DNA from: Arabidopsis thaliana
Taxonomy: Eukaryota > Streptophyta > Magnoliopsida > Brassicales > Brassicaceae
Assembly (NCBI RefSeq): GCF_000001735.4
Contig: NC_003070.9
Location: 17,903,971 to 17,967,970 of the forward strand
Direction of reading: 5' to 3'
Length of the DNA stretch: 64,000 bases
Shown here: positions 1 to 11,956 of the stretch, one piece after another
How the letters are laid out: each line of letters opens with the position of its first letter
Position numbering within the stretch: the stretch's first letter is position 1
Position numbers and translations under genes: made by a program
The notes under the pieces: generated by a model
Databases searched by the model: none
Seen by the model: the letters and a program-made list of their open reading frames with translations, nothing else
What the model was told of the DNA's origin: nothing

Positions 1-2719
1 CCCCATCACCTACTTTTCCATCCCATTCGTTCAAACTATCCTTCAGATTGATGACTACAGTTGCTGCTGCTTCAATAGCTGCCTCAAGAATTCGCCCCTG
101 TTGACTAAGCTCCTGAGGTCGGTATCGAGACTAAATAAACACAAAAAAAAGTTAGTATGATGATCACCTAACAAGTTCTCATGAAACTTACAGATTATCA
201 AATCTCATTGAAACTCTTCTAAGCTGGCTAAATTATATTTTTATCAAACCAACCGCTCACCTCTTCGTTTTTGGTTGATCGGAAGGGAAGTGGAACGGGG
301 ATCTTTGCTGGTGGGCGGCTTCCTGTAGAGAGATCTGGCTTGATCAGAAAAAGGAAAAATCCAACCTCGAAATAAAATAAAATAGATGATACAAGAATTT
401 ACAATCTTATACAAGTTCCAAAGGAAATATCACAGACCATCTGTGCCAACTGGCCAACTAGGAGCATTGGTCGGAGCATCCAAACGCTCTAAAATTGACT
501 GGTCGGCCTTCATGATCGATATCGAGAACCCTGAGAAGGGAAGGAGTATGAGAGCACAGCACAAAATCAGTGACTCTACATAGACACAACAGAAACAGTC
601 ACCTGCCATATCAAGAGACGTCATAAATGATCCAGTATACACCCTATCAACGGCAAGCCCATATTCCAACTGTAATTTTGGGACTGCTTTTCCAGCAGCA
701 ATCATAAGTTCCATTAGAGGTGTACCACCTAAGCTACAGAACAACACGAACAAATAAAATTATTCATTGATTAAGCAAACTCGTTATACCATAAGTGGGT
801 AACATAGATATAACATTATGGTAAAGGTGAAAATGAGTACAAGGATCACATAAATATGAAGATGGAATACACAACCTTATGGTCCTTACCCATTAATCAT
901 CAGAACCACACTGTTACCACGTGTAATTGGAACATAATTTGTCTCCTGGAGTTAGAAAGAATGCATAGGCCAACGAATGAAACACGATACATGTATTTTA
1001 TTAACACTATCACTTTGGAGATAGTAAGTCAACAACGGGAAGATCAAGATGGTTATGGAAAGAAGAAGCAGAGAAGAGAGGAATAGTGTACATACTGGAC
1101 TCAGTATCTGTTGAAGAACATGGGACACTACAACTTCCACAGGTTGAATGTCGACTACAGCAGCACCAGGCTCCCCATGCTGAGAGAAAAGTCGAAAAAC
1201 AGCGAGCAAAAAAAGGTCAAAATATTAGCAAGAGTAATGCTCTGACTTTCCTATGTCATAAAAGAAAATAAGAAGAGAAACAACATACAACTCCAAGCCC
1301 AAGTTCCATTTTCTCTGGACCCAAACGATCTGATGTAACCTGTCCTGGAAGCGCACAGACAGATAGTGCAACACCCATGGTTCCAACCATTTCAGATGCA
1401 TGTTTTGCTTCTGCTGCAACTTCTGCTAGAGAAAGTCCAGCAGCAGCTGCTGCTCCAGCAACCTACCCTTAACAAAAACAATAACAAAGGATATAAAAAT
1501 ACAAAAGAGCACAAAAGAACCTGCCACTTAGACATCACAGACAAATATAAGAAAATGCAATAATAAAAAAAGATGAGGATAAGTGACTGCAAACACTACT
1601 AAGAAATGCTATCTTATAGTGCAGATAGAGGAAAAACAACATAGAAGAAAACTGAGAACCTTATGGACAAGAACTGTTCCCGCTAAACCTCTGCGCCCAG
1701 CTACGCCACGCGGCGGGGGTAGAGCACAATCATCTCCAACAATTACAGTCTACAAAAGGGATCATGTCATCCAATCCACCAGTGTTCTTACCAAATTCTA
1801 AACAATAAATATACAGTTACCTCTATATCGAAACCCTCAGTTTTTGCTTGCTCAGCTGCCAGGCCAAAGTTCAAGCGGTCACCAGTATAGTTCTATTAAC
1901 AATATGTAAAAGAGAAACTAATTTAACCAAAGACACTGAAGGATAGTCTTTCAAAGCTATTGATATATACATAAGAATAAGTCTAGCCATGTTTTATTTA
2001 CCGTGACAACCAAGAGGCATCCTTTTGGACCAGTTACAGCACGAATCCTCTGGAATTGGACAAAGATTCATCATTTTCTCGAAAGACACAAGAGAAGGAA
2101 TAAGAAGAAGAAACGTTATGTGGGAAGAGTTACTTACAGCTAGGATGGAATCAACAGTTGGCGAAGCAAAAACATCTCCACAAATAGCAGCTGTGAGCAT
2201 TCCTTCTCCAACATACCCAGCTTGTGCTGGTTCATGCCCACTTCCTCCTCCTGTTTCAAAAATGGCATTGCATAACACGAAAACGAAACTCAATTTGTAA
2301 TAAAAAAGAATTGGACAAGTAAACTCCAACCTGATATAACGGCAACCTTGTCATAATTTGCAGCTGAGACATCAGCTCTTAGTACAACTTTGATCTGTGA
2401 ATTCATCATAAATAAGCTGAGATTTTGCACACATCCATGGAAGGAATCGAAAAAAGTGAATTTTTTTAACCTCGGGAAGACCATCCAAATACTGAAGTCC
2501 AGGATAAGTTTCGACGAGACCTTCGATGAACTCGGTTACAACATCTGCAATAAACAGCTTATGTTCATTCTCTCTATCAATTGATATTTCAAGAGCATGC
2601 AACTACCATATATGAGATAAACTATCTAGAACAGAGAGCTAGCGATTCGAAACACAAACGGAGACGAGGGATCACGAACCGTTGGGGTTGTTGATGAATT
2701 TTTTAGCCGGAGGAACCAT
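1..2719 (-). CDS. Dihydroxyacetone kinase (DhaK/DhaL), 5' part, cut by window edge
   Basis: Predicted cytosolic enzyme phosphorylating dihydroxyacetone (or related trioses) with ATP. The start codon at 2719 opens [13 protein letters not shown]. Exon 1 is 2680-2719 and many small exons follow. The DhaK domain shows [15 protein letters not shown] near residues 55-70 and the HGEPGA motif, whose His forms the covalent hemiaminal with substrate in this family. Further on are [14 protein letters not shown] and [13 protein letters not shown]. At the left edge the reading runs into DGKVGDG, the start of the Mg-ATP-binding DhaL domain, so most of DhaL lies outside. It shares a divergent promoter of about 385 bp with the BAP31-like gene. 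Recognised as At1g48430. Confidence 0.93.
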
Positions 2720-3104
2720 GGTGCTAGCTAGCTTTCAAGGATATAAAAACCATAAAATCGGAGAAGTTCATACGGAGAAATAAAGAAGAGAAAAAATTGA
2801 GACTTCAAGAGTCAACAATGGCAGAGAAGAAGAAGAGAGTGACTAGTTTCTGTATTTGTTCTTGAAAGCTAACCGTTAAATCGAAATAAACCGATAATCA
2901 GCACAATAAAACCGGTATATGGAGATATTGGGCCGGAGGTGAGAGCCCATTAAGTAAGAAAATAACTTAATTAGTAAGATAAAGAAAAAATGGTTAAGCA
3001 TAGGCACGTGTTCCACGCACACGGTTCGTCTATTATTATTCTTCGTCTACTTCACACGGAATAGAGATAGAGAGAGAGAGAGATCCAGAAAAAGACGAAC
3101 AACA
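2720..3104. promoter_or_regulatory. Divergent promoter between DAK and BAP31-like genes
   Basis: The 385-bp gap separates two ATGs pointing away from each other. It holds a GGGCCGGAG stretch and AGCCCATTAAG (a reverse site II, TGGGCT) near 2930-2955, a CACGTG-containing box (GGCACGTGTTCC) near 3005, and a GA run at 3063-3082 in the leader of the + gene. No TATA box is clear for either side. Confidence 0.6.
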
Positions 3105-4357
3105 ATGGCGTTGCAATGGCTGATTCTATCGTATGTGGTGGCCGTCGAAGTAGTAATCACCCTCGTGTTGACTCTCCCTTACCCTATGCTTCTTAAGAAA
3201 CGTGTAGTTCAGCTTGTCTCATTGATTCTCCAACCTGCTGCTTCCATCGTCGCCTTCGCCGGATTTCAGCTCCTCGGTAACCTCCTCTCCTCTCTCTCGC
3301 TCTATCTATCTATTTCGTAGTCGGAATATGTATAGTTAGGGTTTTGAGCCGCGAGTGATTCTGTGGATTTGGTACCTTTGTGTGCTTTTGCTTATTTGGT
3401 TTTGATTTCATTCAGATATTTACTGGAAGGCTGAGCATAGACTATCTTGTTCATCTGAGGTTTGCACTGCTACAGAACGTGATCGCTACGAGAAATCTGT
3501 AAGTACCATTCCTTGATCACCTTTGTCTTTGATTCTTCTATAGCTGAATTCTATGTGTATGAATCTTTTTTTGAATAGTAAATTGTTAGATTTGTGAGTT
3601 TCATCCTTGTCATTTTCTCCCATCTTTAGTCTAAAGATCAATATTTGTTAGTAAAACTTCTGAGAATTGGCTTTCTTTGTCTGAGGAAGTTGCATAGATT
3701 AGAGCTACAAAACACTGTCTAACTTGTTAGTGTCAATGCATTTTTTTAGGTCTTACCCTTCATTGATGTACTCATATATCTTTTAATCGTAGTTCTAGCT
3801 ACTGTCAAATAGCAACATGTGACTTTCTTTATACCATCGGCACGATTGTCATTCATAGTTCAGTTTATACTTTGCTCTTGTGAATTGTTGGCAATTGATT
3901 CTTGGTGAAGCTTCATCACCACTCTTGGATGTTTAGTTCATCCCTCAGTTTTCTGGTCATGCACTGTATTCAAACCTTTTTGGGTATGCAGTTGCGAGTC
4001 GCCAGGATCAATTATACATAGTGAAAAACTGAAAATCAAACACTTGGATATTTAATTCACCCCTTAGTTCCTTCTCTTTCCCTGAAATGTCTCAGCTTGC
4101 TTGCTAACGAGTTGTGCGTTTGCATTGTACCACAGATCTACAAGGCTCAGAGGAACGTGGTTCTATGCGCTGCAGGAATTCTACTCTACTGGTAAGTTGT
4201 AACATCATCAGCTATTATCAGTCACTCACAGACAGGGTCTCGCGTAGTTTTATTGATATCTCTTTTATTCATTGACAGGTGCATCTACCGCATCTGCAAA
4301 TACAACAAAGACCTGGAGCGCTTGGAGGCAACGGAGAAGAGATTCAAGGAAGAGTAA
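3105..4357 (+). CDS. Small BAP31-like ER membrane protein
   Basis: Four exons (3105-3276, 3416-3498, 4136-4191, 4279-4357) join cleanly to a 129-residue protein. It has an N-terminal hydrophobic segment (WLILSYVVAVEVVITLVLTL), a second one near residues 38-58 (LVSLILQPAASIVAFAGFQL), a short cytosolic stretch with CTATERDRYEKSIYKAQRN, a third hydrophobic segment (VVLCAAGILLYWCIYRI) and a charged tail ending KRFKEE. This resembles the N-terminal triple-membrane-span part of B-cell receptor-associated protein 31 without the long coiled coil and KKXX tail of animal BAP31. Probable ER membrane protein; role in cargo export is inferred from the family only. Recognised as At1g48440. Confidence 0.9.
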
Positions 4358-4775
4358 TAATCTTCACGAGTATAGGGAGTTGGTTCCTCAAAACCATTAT
4401 ATAAGTAAAGCTTTTTTTTATTGCATTTTTACGTTCTAATATTATTGGACCTGAATGAAACTAAGAGTATCGTGAACAGCCTTTGCACACTATATGTGTA
4501 TATCATCAGTGTCCATTTCTTTGATCATATTTCAAGAACAACCTTAATTTTTCATGTCCAGAATTATCATTTACAGACACTAATTTTGTTAAACAACAAC
4601 GATGCACTTCAAGATGTAAACGAGAAGAATAACACAAACTGATCGCGAATGTAGTATTACCATAAAATGGGTATTGATATTAGTTGGTCAGTTCACAGTC
4701 GCATATATTACAAACAACAAATCCCCAAACCCTCTCAAAGAATGTGGCACATCCTCATAAACCACAGAGGCCATT
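4358..4775. other. Convergent 3' regions
   Basis: The 418-bp gap lies between the stop codons of the BAP31-like gene (+) and the DUF760 gene (-). It is AT-rich and should hold both 3' UTRs; no other gene is visible. Confidence 0.6.
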
Positions 4776-6375
4776 TCAGTTCAGTACGAAGTGATACCTT
4801 GAGTCTACATGGCTCTCCACGTCCCAGAGGAAAGAACCAAACGTCACAGCCTCCAACACAAGCCTCTTCAATCCCTTGAAGCTGATCTTGATATGCTCGT
4901 CCTTCGAGGAATCAATAGTGCCTTGTGGCGTTATCACAATCTCTGGCCTCCCAAACAATGCTTCTGTATGCTTCTCAATTATCCCAACCGATTCTCTAGA
5001 TCTTATTGTAGCGTACCTTTGAAGGGTTTCTCCATCAAAGGACATAACGTATGTCTTTAACCGGGATTGCTTCATATCACTGCTAAAACCGCCACTGGCA
5101 TTGATCCCTCCTACAAACGAACCAACGTCTTGGTTTGAGGAAACAGCCTGATAAGTCTCTTCTGCTTCTTCATAGAAGTTTCTCTCTACATCTCGGCCTG
5201 CTTGCTCAATGCTAGTCTCACCTTCATCTGACCCACCTGGGAGAATCCTCATCGTCTTCTCAAGCTGAAACCTTTGATCGATCCTCTTCAGGAAATACCC
5301 ATACATCACCGAAGCAGCATATACCTGTCCAACTCCAAGTTTGCTTATCTGCGCAACTGCTGTCAGATCATCAGTGCGGTTTTTAAGAATGATGGAAAGA
5401 TGATTCTGAATCATCTCATAAACTTCAGGCGAGTGAAGTCTCTCAAGTTCCCCATCTAGAGTTGGCCAAGTATCAACTCGACCAGATGGATCCGCAGATG
5501 AAGAGGTTATGGATGGTACAAGTGTAACATTAGCATCCATGAACTTCTGAACCACTAACGCATACAAAATCTCTTCCAAGGCCCTTCTTCTCTCTTTCTC
5601 CTTAACTTCAGCAATTCTCCTAAAGACCCAAGAAACAATCTAATTCAATATCCAAACCTATATAATAGCCGAGTGGTAATTAATATCAGCATATGACAAA
5701 CCTGTAGAGAACAATGTCTGTTCCAAGGACAGAGGATGCATCTTTACTCTGTTCTTCAGCGTCTCGATCAATTTGGAGCTGTTCAAGCTGCTGTTCAACA
5801 GCTGCTGGAACAAGATGAGGATGGCTCACTAATATCTGTGACAGAAACTGTCCCACAGGAGACTTCAACTGAAGCGGCGCGATTGATTCTGTTGAAGCAT
5901 CACCAGAAGCTGAAGCTTTAACCACAAAGCTTCTCCGAGATTTAACACAAGTTGTTCCGCTTTGAAATGGTCTCGAGAATTTAAGAGAAGAGTTTTGCTG
6001 CATACAGAGAGACAACAGATTCAAATTACAATATAGTCAAGCCAATTTTTTTACTTATGAGAAATTTACACGAAGAAACCTTAAAAGTTCCATTTTTTTA
6101 CACAGAATCTGAATTCTCGAATTTCATTGGAAGATATACGATTATGGGGTAGATTAAGCACAAACAAAGATGATTCGGGAAAGCTATAAATGTCAATGTT
6201 GTCTAGGGTTTAGTAAATCAAACTCAGTAGAAATAAGACCTACTCTGAGACGAAATTGAGGTCCGGAGCTAATTCGCATGAAGCCAGGACAGTTGGGCGT
6301 CGAAAATATCAACCTTTCGGAAGTTTGACGCAGTAAGGAAGGAGATTGAAACAAATTCGCCGCCACAGCGTCCAT
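4776..6375 (-). CDS. Plastid-targeted DUF760 protein
   Basis: Three exons (6244-6375, 5702-5997, 4776-5619) give exactly 423 residues. The N-terminus is Ser/Arg-rich and poor in acidic residues up to about residue 75 (RRSFVVKASASGD), typical of a chloroplast transit peptide. The mature part begins with LQLKSPVGQFLSQILVSHPHLVPAAVEQQ and later has ALEEILYALVVQKFMDANVTLVP and VYAASVMYGYFLKRIDQRFQLE, matching the plant DUF760 family. A Ser/Gly linker precedes the C-terminal module (LKTYVMSFDGETLQRYATIRS). Biochemical role unknown. Recognised as At1g48450. Confidence 0.9.
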
Positions 6376-6881
6376 GATTAGCCTCTGGGAGAAGCAAAAA
6401 GTCGGAACTTTGGCCAGAGAAAGGAGAAATGAAGAAGAAACCTAGAATGTAGGAGAAGATGATGTCGATAAATAGTGATTAAACCGGTTAGTGTGGATGG
6501 TTTATGACTCTTATCTCTTCCAATAATACCCACTCACGTTTTTTCTTTTGATAATTACGGGAAATTAATTTCGTAATTTTTCATGTTTGACACAATAGAA
6601 GTTGGGCTCATATTTATATTTCTCAAAGCCCATTAAGCGGGATTTTAGACCATTATGGGAAACATATATAGCCCAGAATACGACCCATCAAGACAATTAG
6701 GGTTTCTCTCGCCTTTCGCGTCTAAAAAGTTTTACCCCAATCGGTGTGTAAGAATGTCGTCGTCGTTTCTATCTGATTTTTCGTTTCTCAGTGATTTCGT
6801 TTAAAAAAAGTTATTTTGTCTTCTGTGAATCTACAATTTTTTTAAAAGGTTTTTCGTTTTTGCTAATAAAATAAGAAAAAC

Positions 6882-6987
6882 GGTGGCGATGATGAAAAAA
6901 AGGCCGGACTTACGGCTACTACCACCGTGAAAGTGTGGTGGGTAGTAGAATGATGCTAAAGTATCCAAAGGTTACAGCTGAGCCTCC
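6882..6987 (+). ncRNA. Candidate C/D box snoRNA
   Basis: A box C (ATGATGA, 6889-6895) and box D (CTGA, 6978-6981) are bracketed by a terminal stem: GGTGGC (6882-6887) pairs with GCCTCC (6982-6987) at five of six positions. An internal C'-like ATGATGC is at 6950-6956; a D' box is weak (GTGA near 6927). Between them CTACTACC pairs perfectly with GGTAGTAG, making an internal hairpin. Promoter-like site II and telo-box elements lie upstream on the same strand. The guide target is not determined by eye, so this is a structural prediction. Confidence 0.5.
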
Positions 6988-7056
6988 TCTTTCTACAACT
7001 TCACCCATTTTTATCCGATCTTCACTATTATTTTGCCTCAACTTCTTTCTCAATCA

Positions 7057-7232
7057 AAGTTCGGTTTAACGTTTCGGTTCGGTTCGGTTATATCGGTTTT
7101 CGTTTTTTTTGTTAAATTTTTTGGAAAAGTATGCTGAATTGATCCGATATTAGGTTCGGTTCGGGTAGGTTCGGTTTTCGGGTAATTCGGTTTTTAACTG
7201 GGTATGTGCAAAAAAAACCGAAATAACCGAAC
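7057..7232. repeat. TTCGGTTCGG-rich element with inverted ends
   Basis: The left end reads GTTCGGTTTAACGTTTCGG followed by repeated TTCGG units. The right end (CCGAAATAACCGAACAG) is the same motif inverted. Such CGGTT-rich ends occur in small non-autonomous plant transposons; I cannot name the family and saw no target duplication. Confidence 0.3.
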
Positions 7233-7498
7233 AGAAGGAAATACATAAAAAAAAATTGGGTTTGTGCAAAAAAAAAAATTCAACTGGGCCAAGCTAAAAT
7301 ACATAAAAGGCCCATTGTAAAACCATAGAAAATAAATGCAATCAGAAGGACAGTTTAATTTTTAACCCATTTCAAAGAAAACAATTCCAAAAAATAAAAT
7401 GTCAGAAAAGAATTTTCTTTTAGAATAAAGACAGTGAAGAGATTTATTTCAAAGCCTGGGTTTAAGCTGCTGAGAGAACACAAAAAACCCTAACAAAA

Positions 7499-9179
7499 AT
7501 GGAATCGAAAGCAATTTGCTTAGGGTTTCTTCCTCCAAGACTTCGATTTTCATCTCCACGTTTACTCTCTCTTCCTCCTTCTCCTCCTGTAAGTGAAATT
7601 TAACCATCAAAATTTCATTTTTTTCCATTTCGATTCTTCCAAAACCTTATCCTAAAATTTGTCAATATCTCCTGATTCTATAGGCTTCTTCCACATTTGC
7701 GACGCGTCACAAACTTGATTCCAGACGTAAGTATCTCTATCTTAAATCCTCCTACTTCACCCAGATTGTAGCATAAAGACTGATCCTTTTTCTCATTTTC
7801 ATTCTTGTTTAAGAAACCCTCCTTTGGAACAAACCGCAATTGAGCCGAGTTCGTGTAGCGTGTTCTTCTTCTCAATCTGACTCAAGACCTGAGAAGAAGC
7901 AATCGGATAAGAGTAACTATGCTCGAGCTGAGCTGTTCCGTGGGAAATCAGGTTCTGTTTCTTTCAATGGTCTGACTCATCAGCTGGTTGAAGAAAGTAA
8001 ACTGGTTTCAGCTCCGTTTCAAGAAGAGAAAGGTTCTTTCTTGTGGGTTTTGGCTCCTGTTGTTTTGATTTCTTCGTTGATTCTTCCTCAGTTCTTTCTA
8101 AGTGGTATCATTGAAGCTACCTTCAAAAACGACACTGTTGCTGGTAGGTCAGGTTTTACTACTGCTTTAATGTTTAACATCGGATTATGACTTATATGAA
8201 TCCTAGGAAGGAACAAATGGAGTAGAAGCTATCTATCTTAGTGGTGTTACATCTGCTAACTCATTATGTTTTAGTGTAGTAGGCTTTGGCTTTGAGGTTT
8301 TGATAGGCTTAGTACATGTTTTCTGATGTGCAATATTAGAATCCTTTTTTTCACTATTATCAAGAACACATGACCTGAGCCTTAGAAAGTACCTAAACGA
8401 GATCTCATAACTCTCCTAAAGCTAAGAGACTTAGCAAATGATCTATCTCTTGTTGTATGATACTCATTTTGATGCTCTCTCTTATTATAATTTCTTGATG
8501 CAGAAATTGTTACTTCTTTTTGCTTTGAGACGGTGTTTTATGCTGGTCTTGCGATATTCCTGTCTGTGACTGACCGAGTGCAGAGGCCGTACTTAGACTT
8601 CAGCTCCAAGAGATGGGGTCTGATCACTGGACTGAGGGGATACCTTACGTCTGCATTCCTCACGATGGGTTTAAAAGTTGTAGTTCCCGTATTTGCTGTT
8701 TACATGACTTGGCCAGCTCTTGGAATAGATGCTTTGATTGCAGTGCTTCCTTTCTTGGTTGGCTGTGCAGTTCAAAGAGTTTTCGAGGCTCGGCTTGAAA
8801 GACGTGGCTCATCCTGTTGGCCCATTGTTCCAATAGTCTTTGAGGTAAACTTATATTCTGATTTTGACCATTTTGGTCTTAAGTTTGTCTGCCCATCTTC
8901 TTGTGGTCCATGATGTTGTAGTCTTGTTTTGAGTAACTATGGTTGTGTATGTCATGGCAGGTGTATAGGCTGTATCAGGTGACAAGAGCAGCGACTTTTG
9001 TTCAGAGGCTGATGTTTATGATGAAAGATGCGGCAACGACTGCTGAAATAACAGAGCGAGGAGTTGCACTAGTTGGTTTGGTTGTGACTTTGCAGTTTCT
9101 AGCTGTTATGTGTCTCTGGTCGTTTATCACTTTTCTTATGCGCCTCTTTCCTTCTAGACCTGTAGGTGAAAACTACTAG
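7499..9179 (+). CDS. Plastid-targeted multi-span membrane protein of unknown function
   Basis: ATG at 7499 gives MESKAICLGFLPPRLRFSSP, a Ser/Pro/Arg-rich presequence ending near RVRVACSSS, the usual look of a chloroplast transit peptide. Exon 3 starts at 7814 (RQTLLWNKPQLSRVRV); a later in-frame acceptor is possible but less likely. The mature protein has about five hydrophobic spans (WVLAPVVLISSLILPQFFL, TVFYAGLAIFLSV, a long one around MGLKVVVPVFAVYMTW, DALIAVLPFLVGC, and ALVGLVVTLQFLAVMCLW). The C-terminus is SRPVGENY, about 340 residues in total. No enzymatic motif is seen. Recognised as At1g48460, conserved in plants; function unknown. Confidence 0.87.
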
Positions 9180-9813
9180 ATCTCAGTGTTTAGTGATTGT
9201 TAGATGTAGCCAAATCCCATCGGTTTTGTTTTGTTTCTGTGTTCATTTCAGTAGTAATGAATTGTATTAAGTCACTTTAAGAATTGGTTGATCATGTGAA
9301 ATGAGAATTGGCTGGAAATGTTATAGAACGATCCTACTTAACTTCAGTATTTGATGAGATTTCTTATTGGAGACTCTTGTGACCCCTTCTCTAAAGTTTC
9401 AATGTGTGAAATCACAACATAAGTAACACAACAATAGATGGGTCTGGTCTCAGCTTGTGTTTTGGTCCTTTGTATGCAACAATAGAGAAGCTGAATGCTT
9501 ATCCACGTGGAAGATTTGTGCCTCCGATAGGTGTCTTTAACAGTGTGACGTGTCTGTATTGTTTCATTGATGAATCTGTTACACCGTTGAGTGATTGATT
9601 CTCAAATAAATTGGTCCCAAAGCTTTTTATCAATATGTGATGGTTATTAATGGATACTTAATAAAAGATGCCATTATACTAATCAACGATTATTGTTGAG
9701 AAAACAATAAAATAGGATCTCAAGAGAAATAGCCGCTTCTATAAAAATAGTGAGAGTGACTGAGATCAATAGAACCAATCTCAGAATCATCTTCTTTCTC
9801 TTTCGGAACAAAA
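9180..9813 (+). promoter_or_regulatory. 3' region of At1g48460 and GLN1;5 promoter
   Basis: A palindromic G-box CCACGTGG sits at 9503-9510 and a TATA box CTATAAAAATA at about 9739-9749, about 70 bp before the GLN1;5 ATG. G-box binding by bZIP factors would fit seed or ABA-linked expression, but that is inference. Confidence 0.55.
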
Positions 9814-11956
9814 ATGACGTCTCCTCTCTCAGATCTCCTAAACCTTGATCTATCAGACACCAAGAAAATCATCGCTGAATACATATGGTTCGATCCCTAA
9901 TCATCTTTTTGTCACTTAAATCTATAGAAAAGTCTCTCTATAACTCGATGCATGTCATATAGATTCTTGATGTTACACACTTGTGATCTTGCATGTCTCT
10001 TTAAACAACATTGTTTTGTTCTGTTTTTTCATGAGAACAGGATCGGTGGCTCTGGAATGGATATTAGAAGCAAAGCCAGGGTAATAATACCATCACATTA
10101 TGTCTCTCTAGTTTCTATAATAACCAAACAAAAATTTAAATTCTGTTTGTTAATAGACATTACCAGGACCAGTAAGTAATCCAACAAAGCTTCCAAAATG
10201 GAACTACGATGGATCTAGCACCGATCAAGCTGCCGGAGATGATAGTGAAGTCATTCTTTAGTAATCTTTTTCATCCCCTATTCATAACATTTATAAGTAA
10301 AGTGATATCAAAAGTATCTTTAAAATAATTTCATTTTTTTGGAATGAATTGGAAAAAAAAAGTCCTCAGGCAATATTTAAGGACCCATTCAGGAAGGGGA
10401 ACAACATTCTGGTTAGCCCACATAAAATTTTGAGCAAAAGATTCATCTGTTTTATTGATTAGTGGGTCTTTAAAATCAATGTTCTTGAATATATCAGGTG
10501 ATGTGTGATGCTTACAGACCGGCCGGAGATCCAATTCCGACCAACAATAGGCACAAGGCCGTAAAAATCTTCGATCATCCCAATGTGAAGGCTGAAGAGC
10601 CTTGGTAAGCTAAATACATAGCCTATAGAAAAATTCAAATGAACTATAATCGAATTTTTTCAGTTTGTTATGGTGTAGAACAAAAATACCATAGTTTGAC
10701 CAATTCAAAATATATTGTAACATATATTAAAAGTTGTTTAACATAAGCACTGTTTTGGAATATATTTCAGTTTAGTTGATTCAGTCTAGGACTCATTTTG
10801 ATACTTTGATGTGTTATATAATAGGTTTGGGATAGAGCAAGAATACACATTACTTAAAAAAGATGTGAAGTGGCCACTAGGTTGGCCTCTTGGTGGCTTT
10901 CCTGGTCCTCAGGTACACTTATGATAAAATTCATACACTAACTCTTATTACCAAGAACAAGTTTCTTATCTCGGAAATATTGCTTTTTGTGTGTTTTGAT
11001 GAAACAGGGACCGTACTATTGTGCAGTAGGTGCAGACAAAGCTTTTGGTCGTGACATTGTCGATGCTCACTATAAAGCTTGTCTATACTCCGGTTTGAGT
11101 ATTGGTGGTGCCAATGGTGAAGTCATGCCTGGACAATGGGAGTTTCAAATCAGTCCTACTGTTGGTATTGGTGCAGGTGATCAATTATGGGTTGCTCGTT
11201 ACATTCTTGAGGTAAGAAACCATTACAATTTTATCTTTGTTTTTATCAAGTTTCATGGGCCCATATTTCTGCTATGTCCTATCTTATTATCGATGTGGCA
11301 TTCCTAACAATTTCTTTGCGCTCAACTTTGGTTTCTTGCACTCTAATATGAATCATTGTGTTTTTTTTTTTTGGCAGAGGATTACTGAGATATGCGGTGT
11401 GATTGTCTCATTCGATCCAAAACCAATCCAGGTTTCGTGATGATCAAGACTGTTTTGTTTGTAGCTATAGCTTGAGAGTTTTCTTGAATGTTCTTTTGTA
11501 GTGAGGTTGTTATCTATGGTGGTTAATTAATTAGGGTGATTGGAATGGAGCAGCCGCTCATACGAACTTCAGTACAAAATCGATGAGGAAAGATGGAGGA
11601 CTGGATTTGATTAAGGAAGCAATAAAGAAGCTTGAAGTGAAACACAAACAACACATTGCTGCTTATGGTGAAGGCAACGAGAGGCGTCTCACTGGGAAGC
11701 ATGAAACTGCAGACATCAACACTTTCTCTTGGGTATATATATGAAACCAAATCATATAGTTACGTTTTGGTTTATGATCTATCTCTATGTAACTTTTATC
11801 TATCGAGTGTAGGGAGTGGCGGATCGTGGAGCATCGGTGAGAGTAGGAAGAGATACGGAGAAAGAAGGTAAAGGGTATTTTGAAGATCGAAGGCCTTCGT
11901 CTAATATGGATCCTTACCTAGTTACCTCCATGATTGCTGAAACCACCATCCTCTAA
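9814..11956 (+). CDS. GLN1;5: Cytosolic glutamine synthetase GLN1;5
   Basis: Glutamine synthetase (glutamate + NH4+ + ATP to glutamine), GS1 class. ATG at 9814 gives [18 protein letters not shown] with no transit peptide and no GS2 C-terminal extension, so cytosolic. Exons join through [49 protein letters not shown] (ATP-binding region), [38 protein letters not shown] (glutamate-binding region) and [19 protein letters not shown], ending AETTIL, about 353 residues. All signature segments are intact. The intron 3 acceptor at 10361-10362 follows a purine run instead of a pyrimidine tract. Recognised as At1g48470. Confidence 0.95.

Larger units (their letters stand above)
6376..7498. promoter_or_regulatory. 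Divergent intergenic region with its own TATA/site II/telo-box module
   Basis: This 1.1-kb gap separates DUF760 (-) from At1g48460 (+). Near 6600-6705 there is TTGGGCTC, AGCCCATTAAG, a TATA-like ATATATA at 6664-6670 directly followed by GCCCAG, and a telo box TTAGGGTTT at 6697-6705. This is the element set typical of plant translation-machinery and snoRNA promoters, and it sits 180 bp upstream of the snoRNA candidate. A second telo box (AAACCCTAA, 7485-7493) lies just before the ATG of At1g48460. Confidence 0.5.

Noticed and set aside
4118..4134. 17-nt match (gcgtttgcattgtacca) to 12196-12212
   Set aside because: One copy is an intron end and the other intergenic; a match of this length is only mildly unlikely in 64 kb and has no flanking similarity.
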